NCBI GenBank assembly: GCA_900321655.1
Contig: ONWU01000034.1
Location: 1-35,704, forward strand
Reading direction: 5' to 3'
Length of the DNA stretch: 35,704 nt
Source: an uncultured Bacteroidales bacterium
GTDB taxonomy: Bacteria > Bacteroidota > Bacteroidia > Bacteroidales > UBA932
Position numbers and translations under genes: made by a program. Every line of letters starts with the position of its first letter. The stretch's first letter is position 1. Positions 24,420 to 32,699 of this stretch are shown piece after piece. The notes under the pieces were generated by a model, which was not told the DNA's origin, made no database searches, and saw nothing but the letters and a program-made list of their open reading frames with translations.

Positions 24420-27400
24420 ATGGACTGTTTCGCCTTTTACGGCGATTCTCCTGATGGTGGCATTGTCCGTTGCGGGCATTGCCAGCGCGCCTCTTCTCAA
24501 TATCCAGTATACGCCCACGGCTCCGGGACGGGAGGTGGAAGTCTCCTTCCGCTATCCGGATGCATCGGCCCAGGTGGTGGAGGGGGAGGTGACTTCCCCG
24601 CTGGAAGGGGTGCTTTCCACCCTGGGCGGTATCACGGAAGTCTCTTCCGTTTCCCAGAAAGGGGGCGGGAGGGTGAGTGTCCGCTTCGCCAAGGGAAAAG
24701 ACATGGATGCCGCCCGTTTCGAAGTGGCCTCGGCCATCCGGAATGTCTATCCGTCCCTCCCGGGAGGGGTTTCGTATCCGGACATCCGCGTGGCCCGGCA
24801 GAGCACAAGCCGGACGGGCTCTGAACTGGTGTATGTGCTGAAGGGGAATATGCCTTCCCTGGAGATAGAAAAATATGCCAGGGAGCACCTTCTGGGCCCT
24901 CTTTCTTCCCTGGCGGAGGTGGATGGAATCGTGCTGAGCGGGGCCACCCCCTTCCAATGGGTGATAACTTTCGATGCCCGGAAGGCCGAGAGCCTGGGCC
25001 TGTCGGCCTCGGAGATAGCAGCGGCTTTCCAGGGCAATTTTGCCGATGAGGTGCTGGGTATGGTGCATACGGCCGACGGGGTTCTTTCCGTTCGTCTTTC
25101 TGGCGCGGAAAGCGCGGATTTCGGCTCCATCCCCGTCGCGAAAGTGGGGGAGAGGATCGTGTATCTGCGGGACCTCGCCACCTGGCGCTACGAGGAGCAG
25201 CTTCCCAGCTCCTATTACCGGGTAAACGGGCTCAATACGGTGGTGATGGCCGTGAGTACGGTCCCCACTTCCAATCTGCTGCGGGCGGTGGCATCGGCCC
25301 GCGGGATGATGGAGCGGCTGGAAGCCTCTTTCCCGGACGGTATATCGGCTTCTGTCGCCTATGACGCGTCCCGTTTTGTAGAGGAGGAACTGGGGAAGAT
25401 TTATCGCCGGACGGCCCTTTGCATCCTTATCCTGCTGGCCTTTGTCCTGGTGGTGAGCCGCAGCGGGCGCTATCTCTTCGTGATGGCCTCCACCCTGGCG
25501 GTGAATATCCTGTCGGCCCTGGCCTTCTATGCCCTGCTGGGCATCCAGATCCACCTGTATACCCTGGCCGGCATCACGGTTTCCCTGAGCATTATCATAG
25601 ACACCTCCATCGTGATGGCCGACCATTTTTCCCGCTGGAAGAACAGGAAGGTGTTCCCGGCCATCTTTGCCGCCACTGTCACCACGGTGGGGGCGCTCCT
25701 CACGGTGCTGCTGCTCCCGGAAAGCGAGAGGGTGAACCTGACGGATTTTATCTGGGTAATTGTCATCAACCTCACCCTTTCCCTGGCTGTCGCTTATCTC
25801 TTTGTCCCTTCCCTTACCGCCCTGGTTTTGCCGAGGGAGAAAAAAGCGGCGGGCAGTCCCCGTCGGCTCAGGCGGCTGGCGGTACTGGAGTATGCCTTCG
25901 GGAGATATATCGGATGGGGCGTGCGGCATCGGCTGCTGCTCGGCCTGCTGTGCGTAATGGCTTTCGGCATCCCGGTCTTCCTGCTTCCTTCCGGCAAGGA
26001 CTGGGGAAAGGCGGGAGAGATCCTGTCCTCTTCTTTCGGCCTTTTTTACCGCACTATGGATCGGGCCAATTTTTACCGGGAACCATCGCGGAAACAGCTG
26101 ATTATCAGAGCTGGTATGCTGGAGGGAAGCAGCGTGAACCAGCTGAACGAAGTGGTCCGGTATATGGAGAATTACCTGGCCGGTTTTCCCCAGATAGAGG
26201 TGTTCACAACCAATATCTCCAGTTACGACAACGCCACCCTGGTGGTGGAGTTCAAGCCCGAGTATGAGAACAGTTCCTTCCCCGTGGAACTGAAGTCCAT
26301 GGTGACAGCCATGGCCATCGATTTCGGCGGGGCCAACTGGAGGGTGTATGGGATAGATGACCGTTCTTTCAACAACAATGTGGTGGCGGATTACAAGGAC
26401 AGCCATATCCTGCTGGAAGGGTACAATTACCAGCAGCTCAGTGCCTTTGCCGCCCGTCTGATAGACCATCTTTCCCTTAACCCGAGGGTGTCGGAACCGG
26501 AAATCTGGAGCTCCGAGTGGAGCGGGCGGCCGGTAATGGAGTGGAACCTGGATTATGATTTTGAGGCCATGACCGCGGCCGGAGTGAATCCCTATCACTA
26601 CTACGACGCCCTTTCCTCCCTGCTATATGACAAGCCGGTGGGCCCCGTGCTGCTGGGAGGGGAGATGGAACAGGTTGTGCTGCGCTCTTCGGATGCGGAG
26701 AAATATGATCTCTGGCACGTGATGAATGCTCCCATTGCCGTGGATTCCCTCAAGATGACCCTCTCCACCGTGGGAAATATAGTGAAAAAGAGAAGCGGGA
26801 ACGTCATCCGTAAGACCAACCAGTCTTACCAGCTGGACGTCTGTTTTGATTTCATCGGCAGTTATACCCTGAAAAGGCATTGCATCGAGGAGGCTCTCCG
26901 GTATATGAACGATACGGTGCTTCCCCTGGGCTACAAGGCCAGGGATGGACAGCCGAGCTGGGACGGGGAGCAGAAAAAAAGGTATGCCTGGCTCATCCTT
27001 CTGATTGTCGGCATCCTTTTCGTCTTGCTGTCCATCAGTTTGGAGTCCGTGCGGCTGCCGCTTGCCGTCATAGGGATGATTCCGGTCTCCTTCATAGGCG
27101 TTTTCCTCTCCTTCGGCCTGTCCGACTTTTCCTTTGACCAGGGAGGATATGCCTCTTTTGTCATGCTTTCCGGCATAGTGGTCAATGCCGGTATCTACGT
27201 GATAACCGCCTATAAGCAGCTGGGAGGCGTGCAGAAGCCTTCGCCGATGGCGCGCGTGAGTACCTATGTAAGGGCATTCCGCTACAAGGCGGTTCCCATT
27301 TCCCTGACGGTCCTTTCCACTGTGCTGGGGCTTCTTCCTTTCCTTTCTGACGGGCCGCAGGAGGTGTTCTGGTTTGACTTCGCAGTAGGAACCATCAGCG

Positions 27401-27465
27401 GCCTGGTCTTTTCCCTCCTGGCTCTGGTATTCCTGCTGCCCGTATTTGTGGTCAAGAGGGCTTAG
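24388..27465 (+). CDS. RND efflux permease, second subunit
   Basis: This second RND permease has 1025 residues. TM1 is near residue 15 (SPFTAILLMVALSVAGIASA). Porter motifs include PGREVEVSFRYPDASAQVVE and YPSLPGGVSYPD. TM4 holds GITVSLSIIIDTSIVMADHF with Asp405-Thr406; TM10 holds LSGIVVNAGIYVITAY with Asn933. So, like its partner, it keeps only the first relay Asp in TM4 and has Asn in TM10. The two permeases differ widely in sequence, which argues for division of labour rather than recent duplication. The start at 24388 overlaps its neighbour by 32 bases; an in-frame ATG at 24397 is an alternative. Its 3' end overlaps fabF by 4 bases on the opposite strand. Confidence 0.92.
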   Translation: MGCMPEEKRHKWTVSPFTAILLMVALSVAGIASAPLLNIQYTPTAPGREVEVSFRYPDASAQVVEGEVTSPLEGVLSTLGGITEVSSVSQKGGGRVSVRFAKGKDMDAARFEVASAIRNVYPSLPGGVSYPDIRVARQSTSRTGSELVYVLKGNMPSLEIEKYAREHLLGPLSSLAEVDGIVLSGATPFQWVITFDARKAESLGLSASEIAAAFQGNFADEVLGMVHTADGVLSVRLSGAESADFGSIPVAKVGERIVYLRDLATWRYEEQLPSSYYRVNGLNTVVMAVSTVPTSNLLRAVASARGMMERLEASFPDGISASVAYDASRFVEEELGKIYRRTALCILILLAFVLVVSRSGRYLFVMASTLAVNILSALAFYALLGIQIHLYTLAGITVSLSIIIDTSIVMADHFSRWKNRKVFPAIFAATVTTVGALLTVLLLPESERVNLTDFIWVIVINLTLSLAVAYLFVPSLTALVLPREKKAAGSPRRLRRLAVLEYAFGRYIGWGVRHRLLLGLLCVMAFGIPVFLLPSGKDWGKAGEILSSSFGLFYRTMDRANFYREPSRKQLIIRAGMLEGSSVNQLNEVVRYMENYLAGFPQIEVFTTNISSYDNATLVVEFKPEYENSSFPVELKSMVTAMAIDFGGANWRVYGIDDRSFNNNVVADYKDSHILLEGYNYQQLSAFAARLIDHLSLNPRVSEPEIWSSEWSGRPVMEWNLDYDFEAMTAAGVNPYHYYDALSSLLYDKPVGPVLLGGEMEQVVLRSSDAEKYDLWHVMNAPIAVDSLKMTLSTVGNIVKKRSGNVIRKTNQSYQLDVCFDFIGSYTLKRHCIEEALRYMNDTVLPLGYKARDGQPSWDGEQKKRYAWLILLIVGILFVLLSISLESVRLPLAVIGMIPVSFIGVFLSFGLSDFSFDQGGYASFVMLSGIVVNAGIYVITAYKQLGGVQKPSPMARVSTYVRAFRYKAVPISLTVLSTVLGLLPFLSDGPQEVFWFDFAVGTISGLVFSLLALVFLLPVFVVKRA

Positions 27466-28718
27466 CCCTTATACGGCCGGAAGGCGAGGCAGGCGTTGTG
27501 CCCGCCAAAGCCGAAGGAGTTGGAAAGGCCCAGCGTAAGGTCTGTCCTGACGGCGGTGTTGGGCGTGTAGTCCAGGTCGCATTCCGGGTCTGGCGTATCC
27601 AGGTTGATGGTAGGAGGAACGATGCCCTCCTTCAGGGCCAGGATGGTGGCGATGGCCTCGGCCGCGCCGGCGGCGCCGAACATATGGCCGGTCATAGACT
27701 TGGTGGAGGAAATGTGTGCCTTGTAGGCATAGTCTCCCAGGGCGGTCTTGCAGGCCAGGGTTTCGGCCACATCGTTCAGATGGGTGCCCGTTCCGTGGGC
27801 ATTGATATACAGATTGTCTTTCTTTTCGTCAAATCCGGCTTCCTGCAGGGCGTCGCAAATGGAGCGGGCCTGGGTGGTGGCATCCGGACGGGGCGCCGTA
27901 GCGTGGTAGGCGTCGCAGGTGTTGCCGTAGCCCACAATCTCTCCGTAGATGGTGGCGCCGCGCTCCAGGGCGTGCTCCAGGGATTCCAGGATGATGACGG
28001 CGGCACCATCTCCCATCACAAAGCCCTGACGGTTCAGGTTGAAGGGCAGGGAAGAGTACTTGGGATCCGTGGCGCGGGTGAGGGCCTTGGCATTGTAGAA
28101 ACCGGCCACGCCGAGGGGAATGGTGGCGTGCTCGCTGCCGCCGGCGATGATGGCGTCGGCATACCCGTGCCGCACGGCGCGGAAAGCCTCCCCGATGCAG
28201 TGGGAAGAAGTGGCGCAGGCCGTCACAATGTCCAGGCAGGGGCCCTTGGCCTGGTGCTTGATGGCAATGTGACCGGCGGCGATATTGGAAATCATCGTGG
28301 CGATGAACAGCGGGGAAATCCACTTGCCCGTAGGATCTTCAATCATCTTGAGCGTTTCCCTGTACTGCACGTCGAAGCCGCCGATGCCGGAACCTACATA
28401 TACGCCCAGGCGGAAAGGGTCTATGTTGGCGTTCTCTCCATCCGCGACGAGGCCGCTCTGCTGCATGGCCTGCCAGGCCGATGCCATGGCGTATAGCGTG
28501 AAATTGTCCTGCTTGCGGATGAACGGCTTGTCCATGCCGAACTTTTCGGCATCGAAATCCTTGACTTTGCCGGCAAAGGTAACAGGCATATCCTTGAAGG
28601 ATTCCACGTAGTCTATTCCGCATACACCGCTGATGAGGTTGTTCCAAAAAGTCTGGACGTCCTGTCCTATGCAGGAAACAACCCCCATTCCAGTAACTAC
28701 AACGCGTTTCGGTTCCAT
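27462..28718 (-). CDS. fabF: Beta-ketoacyl-ACP synthase II
   Basis: FabF condenses malonyl-ACP with growing acyl-ACP in fatty-acid elongation. The 418-residue thiolase-fold protein carries the Cys-His-His triad: Cys168 in VTACATSS, His309 in NAHGTGTHLND and His346 in KSMTGHMFGAAGA with Lys341. The Gly-rich end LGLSNSFGFGGHNACL is also standard. The N-terminus MEPKRVVVTGMGVVSCIG is the usual family start. It is a single gene here, with its own strong promoter divergent from murQ; acyl carrier protein is not adjacent within the window. Confidence 0.97.
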   Translation of the reverse strand: MEPKRVVVTGMGVVSCIGQDVQTFWNNLISGVCGIDYVESFKDMPVTFAGKVKDFDAEKFGMDKPFIRKQDNFTLYAMASAWQAMQQSGLVADGENANIDPFRLGVYVGSGIGGFDVQYRETLKMIEDPTGKWISPLFIATMISNIAAGHIAIKHQAKGPCLDIVTACATSSHCIGEAFRAVRHGYADAIIAGGSEHATIPLGVAGFYNAKALTRATDPKYSSLPFNLNRQGFVMGDGAAVIILESLEHALERGATIYGEIVGYGNTCDAYHATAPRPDATTQARSICDALQEAGFDEKKDNLYINAHGTGTHLNDVAETLACKTALGDYAYKAHISSTKSMTGHMFGAAGAAEAIATILALKEGIVPPTINLDTPDPECDLDYTPNTAVRTDLTLGLSNSFGFGGHNACLAFRPYKG

Positions 28719-28752
28719 ATATAAGTTCTTTCTTTGTCAGTTATTTAACCTA

Positions 28753-28783
28753 CAAAGATAGGCAAAATGAGCGATATTACAAA
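28753..28783 (-). promoter_or_regulatory. fabF promoter
   Basis: On the minus strand TTTG (28783-28780), exactly 19 bases, then TATCTTTG (28760-28753): a full TTTG-N19-TAnnTTTG promoter. The leader to the fabF ATG is about 28 bases. Confidence 0.8.
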
Positions 28784-28785
28784 AA

Positions 28786-28817
28786 TTGGTATATCCCGAG
28801 TTTTTTGCATAACTTTG
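28786..28817 (+). promoter_or_regulatory. murQ operon promoter
   Basis: TTGG (28786-28789), 20 bases, then TAACTTTG (28810-28817) gives a near-consensus promoter firing right, three bases from the -33 element of the divergent fabF promoter. The leader to the murQ ATG at 28839 is about 16 bases. Confidence 0.65.
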
Positions 28818-28838
28818 TGTGACCCATTTATCTTAACC

Positions 28839-29648
28839 ATGAAAACGACTGAACAAAGTTCGAATTACGAACACCTGGACACGATGACCACCCGGGAAAT
28901 CCTGGAAGGCATCAACGAGGAGGACCGTCACGTCCCCGTGGCCGTAGCTCAGGCCATCCCCGCTATTGAAAAACTGGTTGACGGAATTGTAGAACGCGTC
29001 CCCAAGGGCGGCCGCGTTTTCTATACCGGTGCCGGTACTTCCGGCCGTCTGGGTATTGTAGACGCCTCAGAGATCCCCCCCACCTATGGCGTTCTGGATA
29101 CCTTCATCGGCATTATGGCCGGTGGTGACGGCGCCATCCGCAATGCCGTGGAAGGCGCAGAAGACGATGCGGCCCAGGGCTGGAAAGACCTCCAGGCCTT
29201 CAATCCCACGCCCAACGATGTACTGGTGGGCATCACCGCTTCCGGCGGTGCTCCCTACGTGGTGGGTGCCCTTGAGAAAGCCCGGGAGCTGGGAATGCTC
29301 ACCGGAGCCATTACCAACAACGAAGACAGCGCCGTCTGCAAGGCGGCGGAGGTGGCTATGGTGGCCAAGGTGGGCCCGGAATTTGTGACGGGATCCACCC
29401 GTATGAAATCCGGCACATCGGCCAAGCTCATCCTCAATATGATTTCTACGGCAACCATGATCCGCCTGGGCCACGTGAAGGGCAACAAGATGGTGGATAT
29501 GCAGCTCACCAACAAGAAGCTGGTAGACCGCGGCACGCGAATGATCATGGAAGGCACCGGCATTACAGACTATGAGAAGGCCAAGGCCCTGCTCCTGCAG
29601 TATGGCCAGGTGAGAGCCGCTGTAGATGCCTTTTTGAAACAGAAATAA
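28839..29648 (+). CDS. murQ: N-acetylmuramic acid 6-phosphate etherase MurQ
   Basis: MurQ splits the lactyl ether of MurNAc-6-phosphate to give GlcNAc-6-phosphate and D-lactate in cell-wall recycling. The 269-residue SIS-domain protein has TGAGTSGRLGIVDASEIPPT with the catalytic-type Glu78, the second acidic segment AVEGAEDD (103-110), GITASGGAPYVVGAL, and GPEFVTGSTRMKSGTSAKLI. The start is the ATG at 28839 (MKTTEQSSNYEHLDT): the 24 extra codons of the longer frame lie over the promoter. It begins a tight five-gene operon (gaps of 4, 6, 1 and 1 bases). Confidence 0.95.
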   Translation: MKTTEQSSNYEHLDTMTTREILEGINEEDRHVPVAVAQAIPAIEKLVDGIVERVPKGGRVFYTGAGTSGRLGIVDASEIPPTYGVLDTFIGIMAGGDGAIRNAVEGAEDDAAQGWKDLQAFNPTPNDVLVGITASGGAPYVVGALEKARELGMLTGAITNNEDSAVCKAAEVAMVAKVGPEFVTGSTRMKSGTSAKLILNMISTATMIRLGHVKGNKMVDMQLTNKKLVDRGTRMIMEGTGITDYEKAKALLLQYGQVRAAVDAFLKQK

Positions 29649-29652
29649 ACCT

Positions 29653-30090
29653 ATGTGGCAAAGAATTCAAACCCTGTATCTGCTTGTATCGGCCGGCCTT
29701 CTGGCAGCCCTGTGCTTTGGAACGGCCTATAAAGTTGCCTCTCCCGAAGGCCTGCAGGCCGTCAGCTACTGGCAGCTGGAAAGCCCTTATTTCGGCATCC
29801 TGCTGGGCCTGGTGGCTTTTCTGGTGTTGCTGGCCCTGGTGGTGTACAAATCCCGTATCCTCCAGATGAGACTGGCCGTCCTTTCCGGCATTATCGCCCT
29901 GGGTATGCAGCTGTGGCTGGCATACCTGTACTTAACGCTGGAAGGCCCCGTCTTCCGCTGGACGGCCATCTTCCCGCTGCTGGTATGTATTTCCAATATG
30001 CTGGCCGCCCGGGGAGATTTCCAGGACCAGCTGATGGTGGAAAGCGCCTACCGGGTTCGTGAAAGAAGAAAACGAAACAGAAAAAAATAA
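29653..30090 (+). CDS. DUF4293-family membrane protein
   Basis: This 145-residue integral membrane protein has four predicted helices (TLYLLVSAGLLAALCFGTAY; PYFGILLGLVAFLVLLALVV; RLAVLSGIIALGMQLWLAYL; RWTAIFPLLVCISNMLAA) and a very basic tail ending RERRKRNRKK. The start MWQRIQTLYLLVS and four-helix layout match DUF4293, a Bacteroidota-specific family of unknown function. It starts 4 bases after murQ. Confidence 0.85.
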   Translation: MWQRIQTLYLLVSAGLLAALCFGTAYKVASPEGLQAVSYWQLESPYFGILLGLVAFLVLLALVVYKSRILQMRLAVLSGIIALGMQLWLAYLYLTLEGPVFRWTAIFPLLVCISNMLAARGDFQDQLMVESAYRVRERRKRNRKK

Positions 30091-30096
30091 CCATTT

Positions 30097-31029
30097 ATGA
30101 AACCTACACTTCTCGTTCTTGCTGCCGGTATGGGCAGCCGTTATGGCGGTCTCAAACAGATGGACGGCCTGGGTCCCCACGGAGAAACCATCATCGACTA
30201 TTCCATCCACGATGCCGTGGAGGCCGGTTTCGGCAAGGTGGTGTACATCGTGCGTGAATCTTTCAAGGCACAGATGGAAGAGGCCGTGAAACAGAAATAC
30301 GCCGGGGTAAAGACGGTTGACGGAGAACCCCTGCAGTTTGTTTTCGTGACGCAGGAGCTGAACAAGGTTCCCGCCCGTTTCACCGTGCCGGAAACCCGCG
30401 TCAAGCCCTGGGGTACCGCCCACGCCGTGATGATGGCGGCCGATGTGATCAAGGAACCCTTCGCCGTCATCAACGGAGACGACTTCTACGGCAAGGAATC
30501 CTTCCGGATCCTGGGAGACTGGTGCCGTGCCCACGAGGGCACCAGCGGCCAGTACTGCATCGTAGGCTTCGAGCTGGAGAACACCCTCAGTGAGAACGGT
30601 AGCGTGTCCCGCGGCATCTGCTCCTACGACGCCAAGGGCAACCTCACGGATGTGGTGGAGCACCTGGAAATTGCCCGGGAGGCCGACGGCAAGGTGTACG
30701 GCAACAATTCCGTCACCGGGGAAACCCACGTCCCGCTGGCTGCCAAGGCCCTTTGCTCCATGAATATGTGGGGCTTCACCCCGGACTATTTTGCCAAGAG
30801 CGCCAGGCTGTTCGACACCTTCCTGGAGGAGAACATCCACGAGCCCAAGAAGGAATTCTACATCCCCTATGTGGTGGATGTCATCGTGAAGGAAGGGAAG
30901 GGCTCCTGCGAGGTGCTTTCCACGCCTTCCCGCTGGTTCGGCGTCACCTACAAGGAGGACCGTCCCGGTGTGGTGGCCAAGTTCGCCGAACTGGTAGAAA
31001 AAGGTATTTATCCCAGCCCGCTGTATTAG
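30097..31029 (+). CDS. Sugar-phosphate nucleotidyltransferase family protein
   Basis: The 310-residue product has a nucleotidyltransferase (GT-A-like Rossmann) core. The N-terminal signature is LVLAAGMGSRYGGLKQMDGL, with GxGxR-type phosphate binding and a lysine; VINGDDFYG carries the metal-binding Asp pair; PWGTAHAVMMA binds the base. It should couple a sugar-1-phosphate to an NTP, but the sugar is unknown. Lying after murQ, an amino-sugar or MurNAc-related substrate is possible, but the signature differs from the MurU I remember, so I do not assign it. A 6-base gap from DUF4293 and 1 base to the next gene show operon membership. Confidence 0.82.
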   Translation: MKPTLLVLAAGMGSRYGGLKQMDGLGPHGETIIDYSIHDAVEAGFGKVVYIVRESFKAQMEEAVKQKYAGVKTVDGEPLQFVFVTQELNKVPARFTVPETRVKPWGTAHAVMMAADVIKEPFAVINGDDFYGKESFRILGDWCRAHEGTSGQYCIVGFELENTLSENGSVSRGICSYDAKGNLTDVVEHLEIAREADGKVYGNNSVTGETHVPLAAKALCSMNMWGFTPDYFAKSARLFDTFLEENIHEPKKEFYIPYVVDVIVKEGKGSCEVLSTPSRWFGVTYKEDRPGVVAKFAELVEKGIYPSPLY

Positions 31030-31030
31030 A

Positions 31031-31966
31031 ATGGTACCTCCCCTGTTCAAAAAATCCCGCAAGGTAAACAACTACGATCTTTATGCCAACCACGCCTGGT
31101 TTGTTCCGGGCGTGGGCGGTATGTTCAGCCTCTTGGGCTGGTTCCTGATCGGCAACCTCCTGGGCAGCCTGCTGCTGGCAGTATGCTATCTCTTTCTGCC
31201 GAAGTCGGTGATAGACGATTATTCGATGCTGGTGGTGTATCCGCTCAGCTTCCTGCCCGCGATGGTGTATGCCGCGCAGAAGAGCCAGAAAAACAGCCTC
31301 TTCGATACGGGATACAAGCTTAACAGCAGCCATTTCGGCCCTTTCAAGGCCTGGCAGATCGTAGTCATCACGGTGGCTCTCACCTTTGCCACTATGATGT
31401 CCTTTGATTACATCAACTACCTCCATTTCAAGCTCACCACCTCCACTCCTGCGATGAAGGCCTTCTACGACCAGATAGTAGAGTTGCTGGGCTCTATGAC
31501 GGGCGGTCCCTTCTGGAGTTCTTTCCTCCTGGTGGCCATTTTCGCCCCCATCTTTGAGGAATGGCTGTGCCGGGGTATGGTCCTTCGCGGGCTCCTTACC
31601 AAGATGAAACCTGTCTGGGCCATCGTGGTATCGGCCCTTTTCTTCGCCCTTATCCACATGAACCCCTGGCAGGCTCTCAATGCCTTCATTATCGGCGTTG
31701 TGATGGGCTATGTGTATTACAAGACCGGCTCCCTCTGGCTCACCATGCTCATCCACTTCGTGAACAACGGAGCGGCCGTGGTGCTTTCCCAGTTCTCTTC
31801 CCTGGAAGCGGTGGATTTCTGGATAGACTATTTCCCCACGGGTACGTACATCGCCCTTTCCGTGGTGGGTGTCCTTCTGTTCTGCGCCTGCATCCTGGCC
31901 TTCCGCCGCATTCCGCTGGAGCAGAAGCGGGGCAACATAGATACCGTTACCCTTAACATCGACTAG
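31031..31966 (+). CDS. CPBP-family intramembrane glutamic protease
   Basis: This 311-residue multi-pass membrane protein belongs to the CAAX protease/bacteriocin-processing (Rce1-like) family. The three motifs are present: EEWLCRG (Glu176, Glu177, Arg181), FFALIHMNP (His209) and HFVNN (His242, Asn245/246). About eight hydrophobic helices flank them. Members cleave membrane-bound substrates or serve in immunity to bacteriocins; the target here is unknown. The start at 31031 is one base after the nucleotidyltransferase stop. The C-terminal tail past residue 290 is soluble. Confidence 0.9.
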   Translation: MVPPLFKKSRKVNNYDLYANHAWFVPGVGGMFSLLGWFLIGNLLGSLLLAVCYLFLPKSVIDDYSMLVVYPLSFLPAMVYAAQKSQKNSLFDTGYKLNSSHFGPFKAWQIVVITVALTFATMMSFDYINYLHFKLTTSTPAMKAFYDQIVELLGSMTGGPFWSSFLLVAIFAPIFEEWLCRGMVLRGLLTKMKPVWAIVVSALFFALIHMNPWQALNAFIIGVVMGYVYYKTGSLWLTMLIHFVNNGAAVVLSQFSSLEAVDFWIDYFPTGTYIALSVVGVLLFCACILAFRRIPLEQKRGNIDTVTLNID

Positions 31967-31967
31967 G

Positions 31968-32282
31968 ATGGAGGAGAAAAAGGACAGATGGGCCTGGCTC
32001 AAGCGGAGTGACCACAATTACCTGGTTCCCTTCGTAATCGTATCCACTACGCTGGTGGCGCTGTGGCTGTTGTTCTTTGCCCATAACAGTGTCATCTCCT
32101 GGATTGGCGCCACGGTGGAGGAACGCAATCAGGAGAAGGAAATGGCCCGCCTGCAGCGGGAAATCGAGGAGATGGACCGCGAAATCCAGAACCTGAGAAA
32201 CAATCCGGACACCCTGGAAACCTTCGCCCGCGAAACCTATCACTTCGCCGCCCCCGGGGACGATGTGTATATAGTGGAGTAG
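31968..32282 (+). CDS. FtsB/DivIC-family septum formation initiator
   Basis: The 104-residue protein has a short cytoplasmic N-terminus, one transmembrane helix (about 20-40, LVPFVIVSTTLVALWLLFFA), then a periplasmic coiled coil (about 50-77, rich in Glu/Arg/Leu: RNQEKEMARLQREIEEMDRE). It ends with the family's conserved bit DTLETFARETYHFAAPGDDV, the ...E..AR..y...ppgE.vy pattern of DivIC/FtsB. It bridges FtsL and FtsQ-type partners in the divisome. Last gene of the murQ operon, with a terminator about 60 bases on. Confidence 0.9.
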   Translation: MEEKKDRWAWLKRSDHNYLVPFVIVSTTLVALWLLFFAHNSVISWIGATVEERNQEKEMARLQREIEEMDREIQNLRNNPDTLETFARETYHFAAPGDDVYIVE

Positions 32283-32341
32283 GCTCCGGGCCTGCCGCGT
32301 CCTCCGTGCCTGCCGGGTTTCAGTCCTTGGCCTTGAAACAG

Positions 32342-32374
32342 TCCCTGACCGGTTCTTCTTGTCAGGGATTTTTT
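32342..32374 (+). terminator. Terminator of the murQ-divIC operon
   Basis: TCCCTGAC (32342-32349) pairs perfectly with GTCAGGGA (32361-32368), 11-base loop, followed directly by six T residues: a classical intrinsic terminator. The rest of 32283-32386 shows no gene. Confidence 0.88.
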
Positions 32375-32386
32375 GTGGATGCACCC

Positions 32387-32557
32387 GCCGGGCTTCGGGG
32401 CTCAAGCCGGGGGGCGGGCCCTTGCCGCGTTGACCGGGAATTGCCGTTCTGCGCCTTGCAGTTGTCGACGCGGCAGGCGAATCGGCCCCAGGGCACGTTT
32501 TCCTTGCCGCGTTGCCCGAAAATCGCCGTTCTGTGCCTTGCAGCTGTCAACGCGGCA
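32387..32557 (+). repeat. Left composite REP-like repeat (two 53-bp elements A1, A2)
   Basis: Two 53-bp elements, A1 32423-32475 and A2 32505-32557, lie in the same direction 82 bp apart, start to start. Each begins TGCCGCGTTG and ends with TGTC(G/A)ACGCGGCA, so the ends pair over about 12 bp around a loop of nearly 30 bases with a shared core (GCC(G/A)TTCTG, GCCTTGC). They are separated by a 29-bp spacer containing AATCGGCCCCAG and CACGTTTTCC. A further shared lead-in, GCCGGGCTTCG, starts at 32387. The whole unit recurs at 33627-33794 in the same orientation, the two copies bracketing the Y1 transposase gene. Confidence 0.92.
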
Positions 32558-32593
32558 TGGCGAGAACATACAGATTTTTCTTGCGAGGCGCTG

Positions 32594-32623
32594 GTGTTTC
32601 TTGCAATTTTTCGTAAGAAACAC
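32594..32623. repeat. Hairpin upstream of the RAYT gene
   Basis: GTGTTTCTTGC (32594-32604) pairs with GTAAGAAACAC (32613-32623), eleven positions with one G-T wobble and an 8-base loop AATTTTTC. It has no counterpart near the right repeat copy. It may be a terminator for upstream read-through or a transposase recognition hairpin. Confidence 0.6.
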
Positions 32624-32656
32624 TCAAAACGCCCCCTAAAACAACACAACTTTTCA

Positions 32657-32685
32657 ACCGGCCGTTGACAAATCGAATGGCCGGT
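32657..32685. promoter_or_regulatory. Palindrome over the RAYT promoter
   Basis: ACCGGCCGTT (32657-32666) pairs with AATGGCCGGT (32676-32685): ten positions with one wobble, 9-base loop. It ends 14 bases before the RAYT ATG. A weak promoter (TTGAC at 32665, TACCTTGC at 32688-32695) runs through it and would give an almost leaderless mRNA. The palindrome is a candidate site for autoregulation or for binding of the Y1 protein. Confidence 0.5.
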
Positions 32686-32699
32686 ATTACCTTGCGGCC

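Noticed and set aside
24755-24769. Palindrome CCCTCCCGGGAGGGG, similar to the end of the folP element
   Set aside because: It encodes the SLPGG part of the RND porter motif YPSLPGGVSYP, expected in this family. There is no second copy nearby, no GTAC flanks and no insertion in the protein.
24379-26598. A 739-codon open frame on the minus strand
   Set aside because: It lies wholly over the second RND permease, whose domains and motifs are clear. The antisense product is rich in His, Gly, Gln and Arg with no recognisable domain, typical of a shadow frame in GC-rich DNA.
32306-32668. Open frames on both strands through the left composite repeat
   Set aside because: They are read through hairpin repeats and a terminator, start inside non-coding sequence, and similar frames appear at the right copy only because the DNA is repeated.
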